Counted from the first letter of the stretch, positions 8,696-17,135 are shown. The stretch: 31,813 bases of DNA from an uncultured Lachnospiraceae bacterium (GCA_946409475.1 CAMJWQ010000002.1:1-31813), one strand, 5' to 3'. Notes: generated by a model not told the origin, from the letters alone. Numbers and translations are program-made.

Positions 8696-10409
8696 AGACA
8701 AAAAAGAAAACGGAATATCCTGGAACATTTCACTATCCGGTATTTTTACAACCCTGGTTACTTTTATTGTACTGGTAACATCCATTGCCGTTATGCTGAT
8801 TTTTATCAGAATCTACCGGAGGACCATGGAGGAAAATGCTGTTACCGGCAGTGAACAGACTATTGTGCAGGTTCAAAATACGCTGGAGAATTATACAAAT
8901 GATATGCGTTCCGTCATGGATATCATTCAGAATAATATAACGGAAGACGGGGCGGACCGGGACGAATTTATCCGGGGGCTTGTAAAGGTACGGTCTGATG
9001 TTGTGGCAATAATGACCTATGATGAAAGAGGAAATCTAACCGACTGCTGGTCCGACGGTCGGGAAACCAAGGAAAAATGGTTAAAAAATCTTTCTTACAT
9101 AGAGCTTACTAAGAATGGAGATAAATTTAATATTACAAAACCTCATGTAGAGTCATTGTTTGTCGACTACTATCCATGGGTGGTTACGCTTTCACAACGT
9201 TTAACAGACTACGATGGAAAAGAAATACAGGTCACAATGGATATCCGGTTCTCCAATATAGCTAATTATGTGGATGATGTGGGCATTGGACAGCATGGCT
9301 ATTGCTATATCATTGATAATAAAGGTAATATCATTTACCATCCCCAGCAGCAGCTGATTTATTCGGGGCTGAAGGAGGAAAATACCGGTAACCTGCAGGA
9401 AGGTACCTTTGTCCGCTCTAATGTAATCTACACTGTCCATACGCTGGAAAACTGCAATTGGAGAATTGTCGGCGTTTGCTATGTAGATGAAATGATAACG
9501 GCAAAAGTGGAAAAGCTGGGCAGGCTTTTATTGATCATACTTAGTCTTGTACTAATTGCCAGCTTTGCGGTCGGCTGGATATTTTCCAAATTATTTTCGA
9601 AGCCGGCAAAAAACCTTGCAGATGCAATAGGCTCCTTTGAGGGTAATGCCGAACATTTTCATTTTAAGCAGGTCCGGGGTACCAGTGAAATAAATGCACT
9701 TTCAAGCTCCTTCGGTCATATGGTGATACGTATTCAAAGACTAATGGAAAAGGTACGTGAGGAAGAGGTCATTCTAAGAAAAACAGAGCTAAAGGCTCTC
9801 CAGGCCCAGATCAATCCGCATTTTTTATATAATACCCTGGATGCAATTGCCTGGCTCTGCGAGGGCGGAAGAAACCAGGATGCGGAAGAGATGGTAAATT
9901 CTCTGGCACGCTTGTTTCGTATCAGTATCAGCAGGGGACATGAGTTGATTCCAATCAAAAAAGAGGTGCAGCATGCCGAAAGCTATCTGAAAATAGAAAA
10001 GTTCCGATATAAAAACCAATTCACCTATTCTATTGATGTGGATGAAGAATGTCTGGGATACCTCTGTAATAAAATCACGCTCCAGCCAATTATTGAAAAT
10101 GCCATTTATCATGGATTAAACAGGATGGTCGATGAAGGGATGATTAAAATTGGAATTCATCAGTCAGGAGAAGACATCCTATTTACCGTTGAGGATAACG
10201 GAGTTGGAATGACCAGGGAACAATGCAGTGAGATCCTATATAGGGAATCGGGTGACAGAACAGGAATTGGGATTAAAAATGTGAATGACCGCATAAAGAT
10301 ATATTTTGGAAGCAGCTTTGGGCTTATGATTACAAGCGAACTGGATAAAGGGACCTGCGTTACCATCCGCATGCCTAAGGTGAGGGAGGGTGAGTACAGT
10401 GAAAAATAA
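8685..10409 (+). CDS. YesM-like sensor histidine kinase with extracellular Cache-type domain
   Basis: This 574-residue membrane kinase has a first transmembrane helix at about 17-42 and an extracellular sensor of about 235 residues. That sensor contains a Cache-like segment (GYCYIIDNKGNIIYHP). A second helix (about 280-303) and a HAMP linker lead to the His_kinase domain, with His379 in QAQINPHFLYNTLD, then an ATPase domain with N-box IIENAIYHG and G-box DNGVGM. This is the LytS/YesM class, which autophosphorylates on the INPHFLYN histidine. The ATG has GGAGG 3-7 bases upstream, inside the end of the regulator gene. Both ends overlap neighbours by 11 bases, so regulator, kinase and binding lipoprotein are probably translated together. 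Confidence 0.92.
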   Translation: MSGKDKKENGISWNISLSGIFTTLVTFIVLVTSIAVMLIFIRIYRRTMEENAVTGSEQTIVQVQNTLENYTNDMRSVMDIIQNNITEDGADRDEFIRGLVKVRSDVVAIMTYDERGNLTDCWSDGRETKEKWLKNLSYIELTKNGDKFNITKPHVESLFVDYYPWVVTLSQRLTDYDGKEIQVTMDIRFSNIANYVDDVGIGQHGYCYIIDNKGNIIYHPQQQLIYSGLKEENTGNLQEGTFVRSNVIYTVHTLENCNWRIVGVCYVDEMITAKVEKLGRLLLIILSLVLIASFAVGWIFSKLFSKPAKNLADAIGSFEGNAEHFHFKQVRGTSEINALSSSFGHMVIRIQRLMEKVREEEVILRKTELKALQAQINPHFLYNTLDAIAWLCEGGRNQDAEEMVNSLARLFRISISRGHELIPIKKEVQHAESYLKIEKFRYKNQFTYSIDVDEECLGYLCNKITLQPIIENAIYHGLNRMVDEGMIKIGIHQSGEDILFTVEDNGVGMTREQCSEILYRESGDRTGIGIKNVNDRIKIYFGSSFGLMITSELDKGTCVTIRMPKVREGEYSEK

Positions 10410-11412
10410 AAAAAAGATAACATTAGTAGGGATAATCATAGCCCTGCTGCCTTGCACCCTGCTTTTATCCGGCTGCGGAAAGGATGAATTTCTAAATAAC
10501 AAAAAGGATAATACCAGCAGTGTGAAGAAATATCAGGTAGCATTAATTACGAAATCTACAAATTCAGCCTTTTGGAAATCCGTATATTCAGGAGCAAATG
10601 CTGCAAGTGCCGAATATAATTTAAATCTGATTTTTGAAGGACCTGAGAATGAGGAAGATTATGAGACACAAAATACCATGATCGATCAGGCGGTTTCTGA
10701 CGGAGCAGACGCCATCGTTTTTTCCGCAGTGGACTATATGGCAAATGCGGAGGCCATAAACAGGGCTGCCAATAAAGGAGTGAAAATCATTGTTATTGAC
10801 AGTGATGTAAACAGCAGCTTAGTAAGCTGCAGGATAGGAACGGATAATTATGAAGCCGGATGCACTGCCGGAAAGGCAGCATTGGAGTGCGGCAGCCCGG
10901 TATTGCATATTGGAATCGTAAATTTTGATAAAAATTCGGAAAATGGACAGACAAGAGAAAAAGGATTTCGTGACACGGTAGCAAAGGATGAACGGGCTGA
11001 GATTGTGGCATCCATTAATGTACTTTCGTCCACCGAAATTGCCAAGGAAGAGACAATGAAAATGCTTGCGGCCCATCCGGAAATCAATATTGTTGTCACT
11101 TTTAATGAATGGACCAGCTTAGGAGTGGGATATGCAATCAGGGAGCTGGATATGGCAGATACCACGACCGTAGTTGCTTTTGACAGTAATGTAGTTTCTG
11201 TGGGAATGCTTGAATTGGGAGAAGTCGATGCACTGGTAGTTCAAAATCCCTATGCAATGGGTTATCTGGGAATGGAAAGTGCATACCAGCTGCTGAACGG
11301 ATTTTCACTGGATTCTGAGGAAGTCAATACCTCCACCATGCTGGTGACCCGGGAAAACATGTACAATGAGGAGTGCCAGAGGGCTATATTTGCCTTTGAT
11401 AAGGAAAATTAA
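10399..11412 (+). CDS. Sugar-binding lipoprotein, probable sensor partner of the kinase
   Basis: This type 1 periplasmic-binding-protein-fold lipoprotein is 337 residues from the preferred GTG at 10399, which has GGAGGG 9-14 bases upstream. An earlier in-frame GTG at 10390 overlaps that site and is unlikely. The signal peptide ends in LLLSGC, so Cys26 is lipidated. The body (YQVALITKSTNSAFWKSV onwards) is a ribose/xylose-binding-protein-like module. It overlaps the kinase gene by 11 bases and is separate from mglB downstream. In Clostridium beijerinckii, the binding protein XylFII works with the LytS kinase and the YesN regulator as a three-component xylose sensor. The arrangement here matches, so I infer a sensing rather than an import role. 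It could still be a second binding protein for the transporter. Confidence 0.85.
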   Translation: MKNKKKITLVGIIIALLPCTLLLSGCGKDEFLNNKKDNTSSVKKYQVALITKSTNSAFWKSVYSGANAASAEYNLNLIFEGPENEEDYETQNTMIDQAVSDGADAIVFSAVDYMANAEAINRAANKGVKIIVIDSDVNSSLVSCRIGTDNYEAGCTAGKAALECGSPVLHIGIVNFDKNSENGQTREKGFRDTVAKDERAEIVASINVLSSTEIAKEETMKMLAAHPEINIVVTFNEWTSLGVGYAIRELDMADTTTVVAFDSNVVSVGMLELGEVDALVVQNPYAMGYLGMESAYQLLNGFSLDSEEVNTSTMLVTRENMYNEECQRAIFAFDKEN

Positions 11413-11517
11413 TAAAATGTGTAGAATTTCTTACCATATTCATAAATAATCGCATGGGATTCGAAGAAGACCGATGATATACTTCCAATTATGAAAGAGT
11501 ATAGGAGGGTATTATCA

Positions 11518-12705
11518 ATGAAAAAGAAGTCAGTAAGCCTATTATTATCGGCAGTGATGGCAATTGCCTTATTAGCAGGATGCGGGTCTTCCGACAATCC
11601 GGAAGCTTCATCGGACACGGCTAAAACAGAAGCTTCCGGCTCTGCGGCCACGGAGGAAGCAAAAGAAGAAGCAGAAGAGCCGGAAATGGAAGACGCCAAT
11701 GTGGCGGTATTCTATTATACATACTCAGATACCTATATTGCATCGGTCCGTACCGCATTGGATGCAAAGCTGGACGAACTGGGAGTTACTTATCAGGATT
11801 ATGACGGAAACAGCAACCAAACGACACAAAACGAGCAGATTGATACGGCAATCCAGACAGGTGCCAATATTTTAATTGTTAATATCGTAACATCCGGAGC
11901 CGTAGATGCTTCCGCACAGATTGTTGACAAGGCTAAAGCAGCCGGAATTCCTGTTATTTTCTTTAACCGGGCGGTAGAAGGTGATGAAGAGGAAGGTACG
12001 GTACTTGGCAGCTATGATCAGTGTGCATTTGTAGGGACCGACGCCCCTGAGGCAGGTCATATGCAGGGTGAAATGATTGGTAATTATGCAGTGGAGAATT
12101 TTGACGGCATGGATTTGAATAAGGATGGGAAAATATCTTATGCCATGTTCATGGGTCAGTTAGGAAATGTAGAAGCAATCTACCGTACCCAATATGCTGT
12201 GGAAGATGCGGATGCTATTTTGGAAGCCGCACAAAAACCGGTCCTTGAATATTTTGATTCTTCCAACTCGGATAAATACCAGGTTGACCAGGACGGAAAC
12301 TGGAGTGCAACGGCAGCAAACAATTATATGACTACAAATCTTTCACAATATAATGAAGAAAACGGAAATATGATCGAATTAGTCATTTGTAATAACGACG
12401 GAATGGCAGAAGGTGCAATCTCCGCATTAAATGACAAAGGCTATAATCTTGGAACAGCCGACTGTACAACAATTCCGGTATTCGGTGTAGATGCTACCGA
12501 TGCCGCAAAACAGCTGATTACAGACGGAAAGATGACCGGAACCATCAAACAGGATGCGGCAGGTATGGCTGCCTGTATTGCAGATTTAGCAAAGAATGCG
12601 GCTTCAGGAAAAGCGTTAATGGAGGGAACGGATAATTATAATATTTCTGAAAAGGTCGGCAATAAAATTTTCATTCCCTATGCGACTTATACGGGAGAAG
12701 AATAA
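11518..12705 (+). CDS. mglB: Galactose/glucose-binding lipoprotein MglB
   Basis: This is the extracellular binding component of a methyl-galactoside/galactose ABC importer, 395 residues. The signal peptide ends in LLAGC (Cys22 lipidated), and an acidic Ser/Ala/Glu linker (about 23-60) tethers the type 1 binding fold. The calcium loop known from E. coli MglB is recognisable as D199-L-N201-K-D203-G-K-I-S207. GGMAEGAI-like hinge sequence appears as NNDGMAEGAISAL. An in-frame ATG lies 27 bases upstream at 11491, but AGGAGGG sits between the two starts and favours 11518. A hairpin in the 114-base gap before mglA may raise the amount of this protein relative to the membrane components. Glucose or galactose is the likely ligand; the exact preference is unproven. 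Confidence 0.9.
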   Translation: MKKKSVSLLLSAVMAIALLAGCGSSDNPEASSDTAKTEASGSAATEEAKEEAEEPEMEDANVAVFYYTYSDTYIASVRTALDAKLDELGVTYQDYDGNSNQTTQNEQIDTAIQTGANILIVNIVTSGAVDASAQIVDKAKAAGIPVIFFNRAVEGDEEEGTVLGSYDQCAFVGTDAPEAGHMQGEMIGNYAVENFDGMDLNKDGKISYAMFMGQLGNVEAIYRTQYAVEDADAILEAAQKPVLEYFDSSNSDKYQVDQDGNWSATAANNYMTTNLSQYNEENGNMIELVICNNDGMAEGAISALNDKGYNLGTADCTTIPVFGVDATDAAKQLITDGKMTGTIKQDAAGMAACIADLAKNAASGKALMEGTDNYNISEKVGNKIFIPYATYTGEE

Positions 12706-12750
12706 AGATACACGGTTTGTGTGATTGGTTCATAACAGATAGCAGCATAT

Positions 12751-12786
12751 AAGGAACGGCCGCCAGCGGTATGGAGGCCGTTTCTT
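12751..12786 (+). other. Intercistronic hairpin between mglB and mglA
   Basis: An 11-bp inverted repeat, AAGGAACGGCC / GGCCGTTTCTT, with one G-U pair and a 14-base loop, lies in the gap between binding protein and ATPase genes. No U-tract follows. It probably stabilises the mglB end of the mRNA or causes partial termination. Confidence 0.6.
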
Positions 12787-12819
12787 AATAAGCAATTAAT
12801 AGCAGCTGGAGGAGATAGG

Positions 12820-14319
12820 ATGGGACAGGATATTTTATTACAAATGACAGATATCTCTAAAGATTTTCCGGGAGTAAAAGCATTGGATAGCGTTTCTCTT
12901 ACCGTTAAAAAAGGTACCGTCCATGCACTGATGGGAGAAAATGGTGCCGGAAAATCCACCCTGATGAAGTGTCTTTTCGGAATTTATGAGAAAGATGGAG
13001 GGACAATTAAATTAGAAGGGAAAGAGATAGATTTTAAAAATGCAAAGGAGGCGCTGGAAAACGGTGTTGCTATGGTGCATCAGGAATTGAACCAGGCCCT
13101 TAAGAGAAGTGTGATGGATAATATCTGGCTTGGGAGATATCCCAAAAAGGGCGGTATCCTGGTGGATGAAAAGAAGATATATGAAGATACGAAAAAGGTG
13201 TTTGAGGATTTGGGAATGGAAATAGATCCAAGGCGTATTATGAGTACAATGCCTGTATCCCAGCGGCAGATGGCGGAAATTGCAAAAGCAGTGTCCTTTC
13301 ATTCAAAAATTATAGTTTTAGATGAACCTACCTCTTCTTTAACAGAGCAGGAGGTAGAACATCTGTTTAAAATAATTAATATGCTGAGAGACCGGGGCTG
13401 CGGTATTATTTATATTTCTCATAAAATGGCGGAAATTAAGCGGATATCAGATGAAATTACCATAATGAGGGATGGAAAATGGATTGCTACAAAGCCGGCC
13501 GGACAATTAGCAATGGAGGATATGATTAAGCTTATGGTTGGGCGTGAGCTTTCAAATCAATTTCCGCCAAAGACGAATAGACCGGGGAAGGTGGTACTGG
13601 AGGTGGAACACCTGACGGCACAGTATTCCTTATTGAAAGAGGTATCATTTAAGGTACGAAAAGGAGAAATTGTGGGCTTAGCCGGCCTGGACGGAAGCGG
13701 GCGTACGGAAACCTTAGAAAACATTTTTGGAATTGCCGCAAGAAAATCAGGAACTATCAAATTAAATGGAAAAGTGGTTCAGAACCGTAATGCGGAAGAG
13801 TCCATTAAGAACGGCTTTGCGCTTCTTACGGAGGAACGGCGTACTACCGGCATTTTTAGTGTCTTAAATATCCGGGAAAATACGGTTATCGCCAGCTTAA
13901 GGAAGCATAAAAGATATGGATGGTATCTTAGTGAAGGTTCCATGAAAAAGGATACACAATGGTCTATTGATGCCATGAGGACCAAGACTCCCACACAGGA
14001 GACAAAGATTCGGGCCCTGTCGGGGGGAAACCAGCAGAAGGTAATTCTCGGAAGATGGCTCCTGACAGAGCCGGAGGTTCTGCTGCTTGACGAGCCGACC
14101 CGCGGTATTGATGTGGGGGCAAAATATGAAATTTACCAGCTGATAATTGACATGGCGAATAAAGGGAAGGTCGTTATTGTAGTATCTTCGGAGATGCCGG
14201 AACTGCTTGGAATCTGTGACAGAATACTGATTATGTCAGGCGGCCGTCTTGCAGGGGAGGTTTCTGCAAAAGAAGCTACCCAGGAGCAGATTATGACGTA
14301 TGCCGCGAAATATGTATAG
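12820..14319 (+). CDS. mglA: Galactose/methyl-galactoside ABC transporter ATPase MglA
   Basis: This 499-residue tandem ATPase powers sugar import at the inner face of the membrane. The first half has Walker A GENGAGKST and Walker B IIVLDEPTSS with a degenerate signature (MPVSQRQMAE). The second half has the family's degenerate P-loop GLDGSGRTE, signature LSGGNQQK and Walker B LLLDEPTRGIDVGAK. This layout is diagnostic of the RbsA/MglA/XylG class. The start follows GGAGGAG. The permease gene begins 14 bases after the stop. The mgl assignment rests on the adjacent MglB-like binding protein. Confidence 0.93.
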   Translation: MGQDILLQMTDISKDFPGVKALDSVSLTVKKGTVHALMGENGAGKSTLMKCLFGIYEKDGGTIKLEGKEIDFKNAKEALENGVAMVHQELNQALKRSVMDNIWLGRYPKKGGILVDEKKIYEDTKKVFEDLGMEIDPRRIMSTMPVSQRQMAEIAKAVSFHSKIIVLDEPTSSLTEQEVEHLFKIINMLRDRGCGIIYISHKMAEIKRISDEITIMRDGKWIATKPAGQLAMEDMIKLMVGRELSNQFPPKTNRPGKVVLEVEHLTAQYSLLKEVSFKVRKGEIVGLAGLDGSGRTETLENIFGIAARKSGTIKLNGKVVQNRNAEESIKNGFALLTEERRTTGIFSVLNIRENTVIASLRKHKRYGWYLSEGSMKKDTQWSIDAMRTKTPTQETKIRALSGGNQQKVILGRWLLTEPEVLLLDEPTRGIDVGAKYEIYQLIIDMANKGKVVIVVSSEMPELLGICDRILIMSGGRLAGEVSAKEATQEQIMTYAAKYV

Positions 14320-14333
14320 AGGAGGCCGATAGG

Positions 14334-15404
14334 ATGAAAACATTTATAAAAATAAAGTCTGGTTATGGGAAATATAAGGTGTTAGACAGCAGAGATAAAA
14401 TAATATTGTGGAAAGAAGCTGTGATTAATAATGCGCTCTATGTGCTGATTATTATTGCTGCCATATATACATATACACAGAATCACAGGTTCTTAAGTGT
14501 ATCCTCATTGGTTAATATTATATCTTTATCCGCAGCTAATATCCCAATTGCATGTGGGATAGCAGGAACAATCGTACTTACAGGTACGGATCTTTCGGCA
14601 GGACGTGTCGTAGGATTGACTGCCTGTGTTTCAGCTTCCCTGCTGCAGGCCGTCACCTATGCAACTAAGATATTTCCGAAGCTGCCTGTTATGCCGATTC
14701 CTCTTGTTATTCTGATTGTTATTGTTGTCGGAGGTATTGTAGGATGGGTAAACGGATTTTTTGTTGCAAAATTTAAATTACATCCTTTTATTGTTACCTT
14801 GGCAACGCAGCTGATTGTATATGGCGTATTATTAATGTACATCATGCTGAACGGCAACAACGGGCAGCCTTTGTCAGGCCTGGATAATTCCTTTAAGAAT
14901 TTTGTCACGGGAAGTATTGTAAAATTTTTTGGCGTACCGATTCCAAACTATGTCTGGTATGCCTGCATTATTATAGCCTTTATGTGGTTTGTATGGAATA
15001 AAACAGCATTTGGAAAAAACATGTTTGCGGTGGGATCCAATCCGGAGGCTGCTAATGTTTCCGGTGTTAATGTTGCGAAAACTACTATTTTAGTCCACAC
15101 CTTAGCAGGATGCATGTATGGAATTACCGGCTTTATTGAGTCGGCACGTATTGGATCGAATCAGGCCAATACCGGATTGAATTATGAAAGTGATGCTATT
15201 GCGGCCTGTGTAATCGGAGGAGTATCTTTTGTAGGCGGTACCGGTAAAATCAGTGGTGTGGTAATGGGGGTCTTCATATTGCGTATCATATTTGTAGCAT
15301 TGAATTTCCTGTCAATAAACCAAAACCTGCAGTATATCATCAAAGGTTCGATTATCCTGGTTGCCTGTGCTATTGATATGAGAAAATATCTGGTTCGTAA
15401 ATAA
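14334..15404 (+). CDS. mglC: Galactose/methyl-galactoside ABC permease MglC
   Basis: This 356-residue polytopic permease has eight or more hydrophobic segments. It has the family landmarks TDLSAGRVVGLTA (periplasmic-side DLS motif) and FGKNMFAVGSNPEAANVSGVN, the cytoplasmic loop contacting the ATPase. The N-terminus carries a basic 30-residue cytoplasmic stretch. AGGAGG lies just upstream of the ATG. Only one permease gene is present in this locus, so it would act as a homodimer, as in E. coli MglC. It is the last gene of the mgl unit. Confidence 0.92.
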   Translation: MKTFIKIKSGYGKYKVLDSRDKIILWKEAVINNALYVLIIIAAIYTYTQNHRFLSVSSLVNIISLSAANIPIACGIAGTIVLTGTDLSAGRVVGLTACVSASLLQAVTYATKIFPKLPVMPIPLVILIVIVVGGIVGWVNGFFVAKFKLHPFIVTLATQLIVYGVLLMYIMLNGNNGQPLSGLDNSFKNFVTGSIVKFFGVPIPNYVWYACIIIAFMWFVWNKTAFGKNMFAVGSNPEAANVSGVNVAKTTILVHTLAGCMYGITGFIESARIGSNQANTGLNYESDAIAACVIGGVSFVGGTGKISGVVMGVFILRIIFVALNFLSINQNLQYIIKGSIILVACAIDMRKYLVRK

Positions 15405-15493
15405 ATGCTGATTCGGGCATATTTGGATATTCTGGCACAGTATGAATGGCATGGCTGAATAGTAACCGGAGCTTATATTACCATTTAAAATAG

Positions 15494-15571
15494 TTTGACA
15501 AAGGATAGCATATATTATAAAGTAAAATAAAGCTGCGTCATGAGAATATCTTTTGACAAAGAATAACATAT
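15494..15571 (+). repeat. Pair of 20-base direct repeats with TTGACA elements
   Basis: TTTGACAAAGGATAGCATAT (15494-15513) and TTTGACAAAGAATAACATAT (15552-15571) differ at two of 20 bases and are 58 bases apart. Each contains a perfect -35 hexamer. The first has TAAAGT after a 17-base spacer. They may be tandem promoters or paired binding sites. Confidence 0.6.
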
Positions 15572-15656
15572 TTATTCTGACACCGAATACAGGATATAAG
15601 GCGGAAGGTGCGGCAGGCTCTGTCGTATTTAACTTCATATTATCTATGATAATATT

Positions 15657-15679
15657 GCGCCTTTTTGGCGCTTTTTTTT
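15657..15679 (+). terminator. Short GC hairpin with U8 tract, probable mgl operon terminator or attenuator
   Basis: GCGCC, a T5 loop and GGCGC are followed immediately by T8. The stem is only 5 bp but all G/C, and the U-tract is strong. It lies downstream of the two TTGACA elements, so it either ends the mgl transcript or attenuates transcripts heading into the hyd operon. Confidence 0.6.
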
Positions 15680-15687
15680 AATTCCTG

Positions 15688-15721
15688 ACAAGTGAGGCTG
15701 CTTGCAGGCTCATCTTGTTTT
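15688..15721 (+). other. Imperfect hairpin in the hyd operon leader
   Basis: ACAAGTGAGGCTGC and GCAGGCTCATCTTGT pair with one bulge and one mismatch, giving a stem of about 13 bp followed by UUUU. It lies about 60 bases before the TM1266-family gene. It could be a weak terminator, an attenuator or a stabilising 5' structure. Confidence 0.45.
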
Positions 15722-15779
15722 CCCTCCGGGGGATGCACACGAATGCACAGGGAAGATGAAACATAATGGAGGTTTTATC

Positions 15780-16067
15780 ATGGAAACAAGAGTGGCCGTT
15801 ATCGGCATCATAATTGAAAATGAAGAATCCGTTTGGAAAATGAATGATATTCTGCACGAATACGGAAAGTTTATCATTGGAAGAATGGGATTGCCTTACA
15901 GGGAAAAGGGAATACATATTATAAGCATTGCCATTGATGCGCCCCAGGACGTCATCAGTGCGCTATCCGGAAAGCTGGGAAAGCTTCCGGGAATCAGTAC
16001 CAAGACAGCTTTTTCAAAAATTACCGGAAAGAAAAAAGAGGATAATGATGATGAAACGGCTGGTTGA
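15780..16067 (+). CDS. TM1266-family iron-only hydrogenase system putative regulator
   Basis: This small 95-residue protein belongs to the family named after Thermotoga TM1266, found beside [FeFe]-hydrogenase maturation genes and resembling the ACT-like ligand-binding domain of NikR. Diagnostic stretches are VAVIGIIIENEESV, HEYGKFIIGRMGLPYREKG and SGKLGKLPGISTKTAFSK. There is no separate DNA-binding domain, so 'regulator' is a family name and not a shown function. An upstream in-frame ATG at 15702 has no ribosome-binding site. TGGAGG lies 9-14 bases before 15780, which is chosen. It overlaps the start of hydE by about 17 bases. Confidence 0.88.
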   Translation: METRVAVIGIIIENEESVWKMNDILHEYGKFIIGRMGLPYREKGIHIISIAIDAPQDVISALSGKLGKLPGISTKTAFSKITGKKKEDNDDETAG

Positions 16068-17094
16068 TAAGCTGCAGGGCTCAGGCTCCCTTACGGCAGA
16101 AGAATGGAAGCGGCTGATAACGGTAAGGGACCCTGAGATTACGGAATATCTTTTTGAAAGAGCAAGGACGGTCAGGGAAGAATACTATGGAAAGGATATT
16201 TATATACGCGGGCTTATTGAATTTACAAATTACTGTAAAAATGACTGTTATTACTGCGGTATCCGCAGAAGTAACGGGAAGGCGGACAGATACCGGTTGA
16301 CCAAGGCTCAGATTATGGATTGCTGTAGGGCGGGATATGAATTGGGATTTCGGACCTTTGTCCTTCAGGGAGGGGAGGATGGCTATTACACGGATGAGAA
16401 GATGACGGATATTATCAGCTCCATCAAAGAAAGCCATCCCGATTGTGCCCTTACCTTGTCCCTGGGAGAGAAAAGCTATGAATCCTATAAGGCTTTTTTT
16501 CATGCGGGTGCCGACCGTTACCTGCTGAGGCATGAAACCGCTAATGAAGAACATTATAACAGGCTCCATCCCGGGTCTATGTCCCTGGCATACAGAAAGC
16601 AATGCCTGTATGAATTAAAGGAAATCGGTTATCAGGTGGGATGCGGCTTTATGGTAGGTTCTCCTTACCAGACCGTGGATTGTCTGGTGGAGGATTTATT
16701 GTTTATGAAGGAGCTGAATCCTCACATGGTAGGAATAGGACCCTTTATTCCTCATCATGAAACCCCCTTTGCCCAAAGGAAAGCGGGAACCCTTGCTCAG
16801 ACATTGGTTCTCCTTAGTATCATCCGCTTAATGCTCCCGGCCGTTTTGTTGCCTGCCACAACAGCTCTTGGTACAATCAACCCGAAGGGGAGGGAGCTGG
16901 GGATTCTGGCCGGAGCAAATGTGGTAATGCCGAATCTGTCACCGGTTACGGTAAGGAGCAAATATATGCTTTATGACAATAAAATCTGCACGGGGGATGA
17001 AGCAGCCGAATGCCGTTTCTGCCTGCAAAGGCGTATGGAAAGCATTGGCTGCCGGATAGCGGTTTCCCGTGGGGACTATAAATCTCAAAACTGA
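16051..17094 (+). CDS. hydE: [FeFe]-hydrogenase H-cluster maturase HydE (radical SAM)
   Basis: HydE is a radical SAM enzyme that processes the Fe(CO)2CN-cysteine product of HydG during assembly of the H-cluster. The cluster motif CKNDCYYC is at residues 62-69, and a C-terminal CTGDEAAECRFC matches the second iron-sulfur site seen in some HydE proteins. From 16051 the protein is 347 residues, close to Thermotoga HydE. Three consecutive ATG codons (16045, 16048, 16051) share the GAGG at 16038-16041; 16048 or 16051 gives the best spacing. The gene starts inside the TM1266-family gene, suggesting translational coupling, and hydG follows after 41 bases. Confidence 0.94.
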   Translation: MKRLVDKLQGSGSLTAEEWKRLITVRDPEITEYLFERARTVREEYYGKDIYIRGLIEFTNYCKNDCYYCGIRRSNGKADRYRLTKAQIMDCCRAGYELGFRTFVLQGGEDGYYTDEKMTDIISSIKESHPDCALTLSLGEKSYESYKAFFHAGADRYLLRHETANEEHYNRLHPGSMSLAYRKQCLYELKEIGYQVGCGFMVGSPYQTVDCLVEDLLFMKELNPHMVGIGPFIPHHETPFAQRKAGTLAQTLVLLSIIRLMLPAVLLPATTALGTINPKGRELGILAGANVVMPNLSPVTVRSKYMLYDNKICTGDEAAECRFCLQRRMESIGCRIAVSRGDYKSQN

Positions 17095-17135
17095 AGGGAA
17101 AGAAGAATCTGACCCGAATAAGAAAGGAGTTTTTT

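Larger units (their letters stand above)
15405..15779 (+). other. Structured 375-base intergenic region before the hyd operon
   Basis: No protein gene was found here. The region holds two near-identical 20-base direct repeats (15494-15513 and 15552-15571), each starting with TTTGACA. It also holds a 7-bp inverted repeat (15560-15578), an 8-bp inverted repeat (15637-15655), a GCGCC/GGCGC hairpin with a U8 tract (15657-15679), and a longer imperfect hairpin followed by UUUU (15688-15721). It must contain the end of the mgl transcript and probably the promoter and leader of the hyd maturation operon. I do not recognise a known riboswitch or T-box. Confidence 0.6.

Noticed and set aside
10390..10398. 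GTG at 10390 as start of the sensor lipoprotein
   Set aside because: It overlaps the GGAGGG that best serves the GTG at 10399. Using 10399 also gives the normal basic signal-peptide start.
10848..11165. Minus-strand open frame of 105 codons inside the sugar-binding lipoprotein gene
   Set aside because: It is a shadow of the plus-strand gene: composition is unlike a protein family and there is no start context or promoter.
15580..15780. Possible T-box or known riboswitch in the hyd operon leader
   Set aside because: No T-box AGGGUGG-type core and no conserved riboswitch core that I recognise. Only hairpins and repeats are supported, so it is reported as structure without a class.
16081..16602. 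Minus-strand open frame of 173 codons inside hydE
   Set aside because: It lies wholly within a hydE whose catalytic motifs are intact on the plus strand. No recognisable domain or ribosome-binding site.
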